This document shows, in pieces, positions 42,570 through 53,100 of a stretch of DNA of 60,249 bases. The stretch spans positions 405-60,653 of the forward strand of contig JAPOYX010000011.1 of assembly GCA_026706345.1 (NCBI GenBank). Direction: 5' to 3'. Each line of letters begins with the position of its first letter. Positions within the stretch are counted from its first letter, which is position 1. A program made the translations under genes and the position numbers. The DNA is from Gemmatimonadota bacterium (GTDB taxonomy: Bacteria > JAAXHH01). A model generated the notes under the pieces. It was given only the letters and a program-made list of their open reading frames with translations. It searched no databases and was not told where the DNA came from.

Positions 42570-43543
42570 CCGAGCGTACCTTCACGGAAGCCGCGCGCGA
42601 AGCCCTGGCCAGCGCCATGGACGCGGACCCCACCATATTCGTGGTCGGCGAAGGCGCGGGCGAACGCGGGGGCAACTTCGAGACCACGGCCGGTCTCTAC
42701 GAAAAACACGGTCCCCTGCGGCTCTGCGACACGCCCATCTGCGAGCGGGGGTTCATCGGGATGTGCACGGGTGCGGCCATGACCGGAACCCGGCCCGTCG
42801 TGGACTTCATGTTCACGGATTTCATTCTGGACGGCCTAGGCGAGTTGATCAACCAGACCTCCAAGATGCAGTATATGAGCAGCGGCCGGTTGAAGATGCC
42901 CATGATCCTTCGGGGCTGCATCGGCATCGGCCACTCCGCGGCGACCCACCATTCCGGAAGCTACTATCCCTTCTTCGTCCATATCCCGGGGTTCCGCGTG
43001 GCGCTGCCGTCCAATCCGGCGGACGCGAAGGGCCTGTTCGCCACGTCGCTGCGCAGCGAGGACCCGGTTTTATTCATGGAGCACCGGCATCTGCTGAACA
43101 TGAAGGGACCCGTACCGGACGGCGAGCACCGGGTGCCTTTCGGACAGGCCGCCGTGGTGCGTGAGGGGACCGACGCCACGGTCGTGGCGCTGACCGTCAT
43201 GGTCCACCATGCCCGTCAGATCGGGGAAGAACTGTCCGGCAAGGGGATTTCCCTGGAGATCATCGATCCGCGCACCGTGGCGCCCCTGGACGTGGAGACT
43301 ATCCTGTCGTCCGTGCGGAAGACCGGCAGGCTGCTCATCGTGGACGAGACCTTCATGCCCTGCGGGATCGGCGCCGAGATTTCGGCTCATGTGACCGAAC
43401 ACGGCTTCGACGAACTCGACGCGCCGATCAAGCGCCTGAACGGGGCGCACGTGCCCACGCCCTACAGTCCTTCGCTCGAGCAGGCCGTTGTTCCGGACAG
43501 GGCGTCAATCCGGCAGGCCGTCCTCGATCTGCTCGCGGAATAG
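42566..43543 (+). CDS. 2-oxoacid dehydrogenase E1 component, beta subunit
   Basis: 325 residues. ATG 42566 forms an ATGA overlap with the E1-alpha stop and has CGGGAG upstream. Transketolase pyrimidine and C-terminal domains are clear: TFTEAAREALASAMDADPTIFVVGEGAGERGG, TPICERGFIGMCTGAAMTGTRPVVDFMF, SSGRLKMPMILRG, then ISLEIIDPRTVAPLDVETILSSVRKTGRLLIVDE. It pairs with E1-alpha. The 2-oxoacid substrate cannot be decided from sequence alone. The lipoyl protein begins 7 bp later. Confidence 0.92.
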   Translation: MTERTFTEAAREALASAMDADPTIFVVGEGAGERGGNFETTAGLYEKHGPLRLCDTPICERGFIGMCTGAAMTGTRPVVDFMFTDFILDGLGELINQTSKMQYMSSGRLKMPMILRGCIGIGHSAATHHSGSYYPFFVHIPGFRVALPSNPADAKGLFATSLRSEDPVLFMEHRHLLNMKGPVPDGEHRVPFGQAAVVREGTDATVVALTVMVHHARQIGEELSGKGISLEIIDPRTVAPLDVETILSSVRKTGRLLIVDETFMPCGIGAEISAHVTEHGFDELDAPIKRLNGAHVPTPYSPSLEQAVVPDRASIRQAVLDLLAE

Positions 43544-43550
43544 GTATGCC

Positions 43551-44129
43551 ATGTCCTACGAAATCGTTATGCCCCGTCTGGGCTGGAACATGGAAGAAGG
43601 CACGCTGGTCGAATGGCTGAAGCAGGACGGCGAGACCGTCCACCAGGGCGAAACGGTGTGCACCATCGAGGGCGACAAGGCCGCGACGGATATCGAATCC
43701 TTCGATAGCGGGATCCTGAAAATCCCGGATGCTTCGCCGCCTCCGGGCAAGACGGTGCCGGTGGGGACGTTGCTGGGGTACATTGTTGCCGAACACGAAA
43801 TAGAGGCCTTTGATCCGAACAAGGTCCAGTCGGTCAATATGCATGGGGCAACATCCGCGGGGGTATCTTCTCCGGAGCCCGCGATCAGGGTCGAACATGA
43901 ACGGGCCGCGTCGGCGGCGACGGGCCGCGAAAGCGGCGTACCCGCGATCAGCCCACGGGCCCGGCGAGCGGCAAGAAGCGCGGGGATCGACTGGCGCCGG
44001 CTCAAGGGTACCGGGCGATCGGGCCGGATCGTGGAGCGGGACGTACTTGAGGCCGCCCGGTTCCTGCAGCGGATCAGGCAGTTGGATGAAAAACCGGAAA
44101 TAGGTTTCGGGGAAAGCAAGGAACTGTAA
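43551..44129 (+). CDS. lipoyl/peripheral-subunit-binding protein: E2 without its acyltransferase domain
   Basis: 192 residues from ATG 43551 (MSYEIVMPRLGWNMEEGTL). Residues 2-78 are a lipoyl domain with the lipoylated Lys43 in GDKAATD. Residues 131-168 are an E1/E3-binding domain (VPAISPRARRAARSAGIDWRRLKGTGRSGRIVERDV). The protein then ends after a 24-residue tail. The roughly 230-residue catalytic acyltransferase domain with its HxxxDG motif, which passes the acyl group to CoA in a normal E2, is missing, and the next gene starts 30 bp later, so no remnant exists. It is a carrier that can be acylated but has no built-in CoA transfer. Confidence 0.9.
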   Translation: MSYEIVMPRLGWNMEEGTLVEWLKQDGETVHQGETVCTIEGDKAATDIESFDSGILKIPDASPPPGKTVPVGTLLGYIVAEHEIEAFDPNKVQSVNMHGATSAGVSSPEPAIRVEHERAASAATGRESGVPAISPRARRAARSAGIDWRRLKGTGRSGRIVERDVLEAARFLQRIRQLDEKPEIGFGESKEL

Positions 44130-44159
44130 ACCCGATCCTCTTGAAGAAAGGGGACGACC

Positions 44160-47100
44160 ATGTCGTCAGACTTACTATCACGAACGGCCGAATCCCCGGC
44201 TGATCGATCCGGGGATAAAAACAGGGGAAAGGCCGTGGTCGAACAGTCGATCGCGATCATCGGCATGGCGTGCCGGTTCCCCGGCGCACCGGACCTGGAT
44301 TCATTCTGGCAGCTGCTTGAAGCGGGTGGGAATGCGGTTACCGAGGGCGTTCCCGGATCGGGCATCGGACGAATCGGCACCCTTTTCCCCGAAGGCGCGG
44401 TGATCAGCGACGGCTGCAGGTACGGCGCCTTCGTGGACGACATAGACCAGTTCGACGAGTCCTTCTTCCGTATTTCTCCGGTCGAAGCACAGTTGCTGGA
44501 CCCGCAGCAGCGGATGACGCTGGAGACAAGCTGGCAGGCCCTGGAGGACGCGGGGATCGAACCGGACAGCCTGAAAGGCAGCCGTACCGGGGTCTACACC
44601 GGGATCAGCAACGACGAATATCGCATGCTGGTCCTGGAATCCACCCGGCCCACCGACGCGGCCTCCTGTCTTTACGCCCTGAGCGGCACGAATCTGAACG
44701 GTACCTGCGGCAGGGTCGCCTTCGTACTGGGTCTGATGGGTCCCGTAAAGGCGGTGGACGCCGCCTGCGCATCATCGCTGGTGTCGATCCATGACGCCGT
44801 GTCGGACCTGCAGCACGGCAAGGCGGACCTTGCCCTTGCGGGCGGCGTGCAGGCGCTCCTGAATCCGCGTATCTACGAATTGCGCGCCGACGCGATGATG
44901 CTGTCTCCGGACGGACAGTGCAAGACGTTCGACGCAACGGCGAACGGTTACGTACGAGGCGAAGGGTGCGGCGTGGTGGTCCTGAAGCGGCTGAGCGAGG
45001 CGGAGGCCGATGGCGACCGGATCTGGGGCGTAATCCGCGGTTCGGCGATAAACCACGGCGGCGCCAGCACCGGTTTGACCGTCCCCCATACCCCCGCACT
45101 CATCCGGGTGATCGAAGACGCGCTGGACCAGGCGGGGGTATCTCCTTCCGATGTGGAATACCTTGAGGCGCACGGAACCGGAACGACCGTCGGCGACCCG
45201 ATAGAGATCGATGCCGTGTCCGAGGTCTACTGCCGGGGACGCGACGCCGACCGTCCGCTGCTGACGGGTTCCGTTAAGACAAACGTAGGCCACCTGGAGT
45301 CGGCCGCGGGGGTCGCCGGACTGATCAAGGCCGCCCTGGTGGTAAGGCACGGAGTGATCCCGAAGCACCTTCACTTCCACGACCCGAACCCCGGTATCGA
45401 TTGGGAAAACCTTCCCTTGCGGGTTACATCGGAGATGACGGACTGGCCGCGTACCGGTGGACGTAAGCGCATGGCGGGTGTGAACTCCTTCGGCATTTCC
45501 GGTACCAACGCCCACATCGTGGTGGAAGAATACCGCCCGCAGGATGAAAACCAGGACAGCGGACGCGAGGTTGCCGGCTCGCCCATCGCTCTGGCCGTTT
45601 CGTTGCCTGAAGCGATGGATACCGTATCCGGTCCGCCGGGCGACATGGAACCGCGCAAGGCCCGTCTGCTTCCGCTTTCAGGCAAATCGGAAAACGCGTT
45701 GCGCGAACTGGCGGGCCGTTACCTGTCCTGGCTCGACCAACGTGCCGCCGATTCGACCGCCGGCGATGCCGGCCTGGAAGAGCACCTTGCAGACATGGCT
45801 TGGACGTCCGGTGTGGGCAGGAGCCATTTCGATCACCGTGCGGGCATTGCCTTCCACGACCTCGGCTCTTTGCGCGAACGGCTCACCGGACTGACTGAAG
45901 ACGGCCCCATCGAGATCTCCCCGAAACCGGCGAAGGTCGCGTTTGTCTACACCGGACAGGGAAGCCAGTGGGTCGGCATGGGCAAGGCGCTGTACGAACA
46001 GGAGCCCGTAGCGCGGGCAGTGCTGGATCGATGTGAGGCGGTATTTCACGAGGTCCGCGGCACCTCCCTCCTGGACGTGATGTTCGGCCGTAACGATGCG
46101 GAAGGGCCGCTGAATGACACGGCCTGGGAGCAGCCGGCGCTTTTCGCGTTGGAAAGCGCGCTGACGGCCCTCTGGTCGAGCGTGGGCGTACGGCCCGGCG
46201 TGGTCATGGGACACAGTGTCGGCGAACTGGCCGCGGCCCATGCCGCGGGCGTATTCAGCCTGGAGGACGGGATGCGGTTCGCCTCCGCACGCGGCATCCT
46301 GCTGTCCGGAACCGAAGAGGGCGCCATGGCCGCGGTCTTCGCTCCGGTGGAACGGGTCGCATCGGAATTGGAAGCATTGAACGGGGAGAACGGCGCGGAC
46401 GGCGGAATCGGATGCAATGTCTCTGCGGACAACGGTTCGCACCAGGTGGTGAGCGGGACGCTCGCCGGCATCGAAGCCGTCCTGCGTCACTTCGAATCGA
46501 AGGAGATCCGTGTAAGGCGGTTGAACACCACCCGGGCATTCCACAGCGCCCTGGTGGAACCGGCCCTGGATGCCCTGGAATCCTCCCTCGATGGGGTAAC
46601 CATCCATTCCCCTTCGATCACCGTCGTCAGCAATCTCACCGGCCAGGCGGTGGAGCCGGAACACGCATTTGACGGGGCCTATTGGAAACGGCACGCGCGG
46701 GAACCCGTGGCTTTCGCACGGAGTGCCGGCACGCTGGCCGGACTCGGCGTGGACCTGGTCGTCGAGATCGGTCCGCATGCGATCCTGACGCCCATGACGG
46801 TCTCGGCGTGGCCGGATTCGCCACAGTCCCCCGCACCTTCGATAGTACCCAGTCTAAGCAGGCCCTCCAGTGATACCCCCGAGACGGAAAAAGGCAGTTT
46901 CCTGAAAGCGATAGCGTCGGTGTACGAAGCCGGACAGCCGATACGCTTCGAGGGACTCTTCGCCGGGGAATCCAGGCGAAGAGTTTCCTTGCCGGGATAT
47001 CCTTTCCAACGCCAGCGTCACTGGGTCGAAACGTCCAGGCAGCATAGGAGCTCCGCCGGACACCCCCTGCTGGGCGAACGCCGCGAGTCCGCCCGCGGAG

Positions 47101-50100
47101 AGATTACGTTCGAGACCGAGATTTTCCCCACTGATCCCGTATGGCTGGACGACCACCGGGTGTTTAATCGCGTCCTGGCACCCGGCGCCCTATATGGATC
47201 CATGGCATGCGCCGTGTCGATGCTTGAGGAGAGTGGGCCGATCACCTTGGAAGACATGCAGTTGCACAACGCCATGGTCTTCGAGGATGACGAGACGGGA
47301 GAGAACGGCCGAAGCGTACAGGTCGTACTCGATGCTGCCGAAACGGCCTCAGCCAGGAACCTGCAGATATACAGCAAGGGGAATGAGGGCGTTTGGACGG
47401 TCCACGTGGAAGGACGCCTGGCACAAGGCGTTCCGGATCCGGAAGCCGGCAGGCGGTTCGACCTGGAATCGCTGAAAGCCGGACTCGCGTCCGTGGACGC
47501 CGCGGACTACTACCGGCACAGAGCGAGTACGGGAGTCGATCTCGGTCCCAACTTCCGCACGCTCGGGAACGCATGGTCCCGGCCGGGCGAGGCGGTAGCG
47601 GAGGTATCTTTACCGGAATCCCACGCCAGGGACGGACTGGACGTGCACCCACTCGTTTTGGACGGTTGCTTCCAGGTCATGGGCGTGGCGCGAAACGTGA
47701 CGGGAACCGAGGGCGGCGTCACTTATCTTCCCTTCGGCTGGGACCGGATGTGGCTGGCCGGGCGGCTTCCGGACCGGGTAGTCTGCCACGTGGCGCTCAG
47801 CGAATCTTCGCGCGATGCCGAAGCCAACCCGGATGAGACGCCGGAGGTACTGAGCGGGGAAATGCGCATCTTCGACCCGACCGGAATGCTGGTCGGTCGC
47901 CTGAGTGGCTACACGGTGAAACGGGCGACCCAGTCGGCCCTGCTGGCGGCGGTCGAAGGGGTCCAGGACCTGCTGTACGAGGTGGTGTGGCGAGAGCGCG
48001 CTTTGCCGCAGGGTATCGAAGCGGCGGATTTCTTCCCGAGTCCATCCGCGGTAGCGGATAACGCGCAGCTGTTTACGGGCTACCTGACAGACGCCGAGGT
48101 CGATCCGGAGAACCGAAGCGCCCTGCTGGCGGATCTGGAGCGATGGTCGCGGTCCCGTGCGCTCGCGACACTGGGGGAACTGGGCTGGCAGCGTGAAAAA
48201 GGGGCCGTGGTGGACCCGGAGGATCTCAGGCAGAAGTTAGACGTACAGCCCGAGCACACCCGCCTCTTTCGCCGGCTCTTCGAGATGCTCGCAAAATCGG
48301 GCGTGATGGAGGAGCGGGATGACGGATTCCTCGTGGTCGTGGGTCCGGAGGATCCGCTCCCGGAGCACATGCCCGCCGACCTCGAGGAGTTCGCCGACTG
48401 GATGAAGGACACGTATGCCCAGGGACAGATCGAGATCGGACTGTTTCGCCGGTCCGGCCTCGCCCTGGCGGAAGTGCTTCGCGGAAGGGAGGACCCCCTT
48501 ACCCTCCTGTTCAGCAGCGGAGAACCGACGGCGGGAGACCTGTATCTGAAGGCCCCCGTCGCCCATGCGGCAAACAAGATGCTGTCGGAGGCGGTCCAGA
48601 CGTTGGTGTCCGCACAGCCGGAAGGCCGACGCCTCAGGGTGATCGAAGTCGGTGCCGGCACGGGGTCCGCGACCGCGTCCGTACTTCCGGAGCTTCCGGA
48701 GGGGCGGTTCACCTACACCTATACGGATATCTCCGCGGGCTTCTTCTCCGAGGCGGAGGCACGGTTCGGCGATAGTGGCGGGTCCATCGACTATCGACCG
48801 CTGGATATCGAGAAGGATCCGATCGAACAGGGATTCGAACCGCACGGCTACGACCTGCTGATCGCGTCAAATGTATTGCACGCGACACGGTACCTGCAGG
48901 AGACGCTCGGTCACTGCAGGGATCTGCTCGCGCCGTCCGGCCATCTGATCGCGCTCGAGAACCTCAGTGGACTGGGTTGGATGGACCTCACCTTCGGTCA
49001 GCTCGACGGCTGGTGGCGGTTCGCGGATGACTACCGGCCGCATCATGCCCTGGCAAGCCCCGAGGTCTGGCGGCAGGCCCTTGGCGACGCGGGTTTCGCG
49101 GAAGCGGAAGTGCTGGGACCTGGCGGACCGGACGATTCGGAGGCGTCCAGGACGCTGGACAAGGGGGTCATCGTAGCCCAGGGTCCGGCGAAGGTGTCCG
49201 AGCCTGCCGGCGCCTGGATTCTCACCGAGGACCGGGGAGGACGCGCAGCGGAACTCGCCTCCGCGCTGGCGGCGCGGAACCAGACGGTATACCTGGTGCG
49301 GCATGGCACATCGCAAGGCGCACCCCCTGCCTCGACCGGACCCGGCATCATCCGGACCAACCTGGAAAGTGTTCGCCGCGAATCCTGGCGATCGCTGATA
49401 GAAAGCATACCGCGGGAAACCTCATTCAGCGGCGTGGTTCATCTCGCGGGAATGGATGGCAACGGTGTGCAGTCCACTACAGATGAAATGGCGGAGGATG
49501 TCAAGCGCGTCGGCGCCAGCGCCTTAGCCATCGTTCAGGGACTGATAGACGCCGATTCGAACCCCTCCAGCGGGGTCTGGTTCGTCACCCGCGGCTCGCA
49601 AGTACTGGAACGTGAAATCGGCGGTGAGATCGTTGGCGCCGCCCTGTGGGGATTCGGCAAAGGCGTAGCCCGGGAGGCGCCCCATCTGCAACCCAGGATG
49701 CTGGATCTGGATCCCGCTGAGATGGCGCCGGCCCCCGACCTCGTCAACGAACTCATGTACCCCGACGATGAAAACCACATCGTCTACCGGCGGGAACGCC
49801 GGATGGTGGCACGGCTGGTTCGACTGGGAGACGGAGCAGACCGCCTGGACTTTCCGGAAGATCCGGACTGGGTGCTGGCTCCCGACACGGCGGGCGTGTT
49901 CGACCAACCCTTTGTACAGCCGTTGCCGCCGCGTCCCCTCGAGCCCTGGGAAGTCCGCGTCGCCGTCGAGGCGGCCGGCCTTAACTTCTGGGATGTATTC
50001 CGGTCTCTCGGTTTTATCGAGGAGGGGCTGCTGGGCCGCGAGATGTGCGGCTACATCATGGAGGTGGGCTCCGAGGTCTCGTCCGTAACCGTTGGCGACC

Positions 50101-53100
50101 ATGTGGTGGGACTGGGATTCGGCGCTTTCGGGCCCCGGATGATTACCCATGAGGAACTCGTGGCGCCCGCGCCGACTGGTTTTTCAGTCACTGGACTCGC
50201 CACCATTCCGAGCGCTTTCGTATCGGCCGCGCTGTCCTTCGAGTATTCGGGACTCGAGGCCGGGGAGAAGGTACTCATCCACGCCGGGGCGGGTGGCGTG
50301 GGCCTGGCGGCAGTCCAGCTGGTACAGGCCGCCGGGGCGGAGGTTCATGCCACGGCAAGCGCGCCGAAACAGGCGTACCTGCGGTCGCTGGGCGTTGAGC
50401 ACATTTACGACAGCCGCACGACGGAATTCGGCCAGGATATCCTCGATGCCACGGACGGCGAAGGGGTGGACGTGGTGCTGAACAGCCTGACTGGAGAGGG
50501 TTTCATCGAAGCCAGCCTGTCCTGTCTCAAACCCGACGGCCGTTTCGTGGAAATGGCCCGGCGGGATATCCTGAGCGAGGACGAGATGGCCGCGTTGCGT
50601 CCTGACGTGGCCTACGACATCTTGGAACTGGATGTGCTGAAAAAGACGGATCCCGCATGGGTGGGCCGCGTTCTCAGGAAAATCATGGAGCGCCTGGAAG
50701 CGGGAGAACTGAAGCCGATCATACACAGCCGGTGGCCGCTGGCCGAGGCAGGAGCCGCCCTGTCGTTCATGCGATCCGCCCGGCACCTTGGAAAGATTGT
50801 CGTAACTCCTCCACCCCTGGTCACTGGCCGATTGAAGCAGGATCGCACTTACCTGGTGACGGGGGGCCTGGGAGGCATCGGATGCGCTGTGGCGGGCTGG
50901 CTGGCGGACCGGGGCGCGGGCACGATCGTGCTGAACGGACGTCGCAGTCCGGACGCGGAAGCCGAGGAGGCCATCGAGGCGCTCCGGAAACAGGGTGTAA
51001 CGGTTAACGTGGAATTGGCGGACGTGACGGACCAGGCCGCGGTGGATGCCATGCTTGAGCGCATGGATCGGGAACTGCCTCCCCTGGGAGGGGTGATCCA
51101 CAGCGTGGGCGTCCTATCGGACGGCGCCCTGGGGAATCAGAGCTGGGAGAAATTCGAGACCGTGCTGTGGCCAAAGATCCTCGGCGCCTGGCATTTGCAC
51201 CGGGCGACCCTGGACCGGGATCTGGACCTGTTCGTACTGTTCTCGAGCAGAGTCGGCGTCATGGGCAACCCGGGCCAGTCAAACCACGCCTCGGCCAATG
51301 CGTTCCTGGATCAGCTTGCCGGCTACCGACGGGCAATGGGGCTTCCGGGCCAGGCCATTGCCTGGGGCGCCTGGTCGGAGATCGGCGAGGCGGCGGAGCA
51401 GAAGGAACGGATCGAAAGCCAGCGCGCGGCGCTAGGCGGCCGCTGGTTTACCCCGCAGCAGGGCCTGAGGGCGCTGGACCGGCTGGTCCGGCAGAATGGA
51501 ACCCATTCCGTGGTCATGGCGATGGACTGGTCCGTGTTCGAAGAAGCGGCGGAAAGCCGGCCGCCCTTGCTCGAGGACCTGCTTACGGCTGCCCAGGAGG
51601 CGATTGAAGAGGCTCCGGATTCATCCGATGACGTGCTGACGCGCCTGCAGCGTTCACCGTCGGGGGAGCGCGAAGGCCTGTTGACTTCCTTCCTGCAACA
51701 GGAAGTGCAATCGGTGCTTCGGCTGCCATCCGCACCCGCTCCTTCGGTGGGGTTTTTCGACCTGGGCATGGATTCGCTGATGGCGGTCGAACTGCGGAAC
51801 CGGTTGAACCGCGCCCTTGCGGGCAGCTATACGGCGCCCAACACCCTGGTCTTCGACTATCCGGATATCGCGTCGCTTGCCACCCACTTGATGGATGAGA
51901 TCGGTGACGCGGAAGTGGACAGCGGTGATCCTGTATCCAGCGGCAGTGGCGGAAGCGAAACCTCGGCTTCGGAGGCACCCGCCGAATCCGGCCGCTTTGC
52001 CATCGCCTCCCCGGAATCGCCCCCTGGGAAGGAGAGCGTTTCCTCTGCCGCCCCGGCGGCGCCCACCGGGACCGCGAGCGGTACCGTTTCTCGGACCGAA
52101 AACGAAGGCATCGCCATCATAGGCATGGCGTGCCGTTTTCCCGGCGCACCGGACTTGAACGCCTTCTGGAGCATGCTGGAAAAAGGTACGGATGCCGTCG
52201 TGGACGTGCGTCCCGACACCGAATCGGCGAATGTATCGCCAGACGGGTCGGACCCGGGCGGCGAAGGTTGGCGCCGGGCGGGATTCATAGAAGGCATCGA
52301 CCGGTTCGACGCGAGATTCTTCAGGGTATCGCCCCTGGAAGCGCGCAGCATGGATCCCCAGCAGCGGCTCCTGCTGGAGACGAGCTGGCACGCGATCGAC
52401 GACGCGGGAATCAATCCCGACCGGCTCCGGGGTTCGCGTACGGGCGTGTACACGGGCATATCTTCCAGCGAGTACCGCGATCTGATGCAGAGCCGGGGAG
52501 GCGGGGTCAATTACCTGGGTACCGCAAGAAGCCTGGCCGTAAGCCGGATATCCTTCCTGTTGGGCCTGGAGGGTCCCTCGGTACCCGTGGAACTGAACTG
52601 CGCCTCGGCGCTGTTCGCCGTACACCAGGCCGTGGCCAGCCTTCGTCTCGGAGAAGTGGACCTTGCCCTTGCCGGCGGCGTGAATACGATACTGTCCCCC
52701 GATATCACGTCGGAAATGGCCTACCTGGGCATGCTGTCCAATCAAGGTCGTTGCTACGCCTTCGACGCCAGGGCTGACGGTTTCGTGCGCGGCGAAGGCT
52801 GCGGCGTGGTGGTGTTGAAACGATTAAGCGATGCGCAGGCGGACGGCGACCGCATCTGGGGGGTCATCCGGGGTTCAGCAACCAATCAGAACGGCGCGAC
52901 CGCTGGTCCCACCGTGCCCAACGGTCCCGCGCAGGAACGCGTGATCGAAGACGCGCTGGCGCAGACGGGCTTTGATCCTGCGGAAGTGGACTACCTGGAA
53001 GCCCACGGCGCCGGCTCGGCGCTGGGCGACCCGATCGAAGTGCAGGCGGCCGCCGCGGTTTACGGCAAGGGCCGCGCGCCGGACCGGCCGCTCCTGGTCG

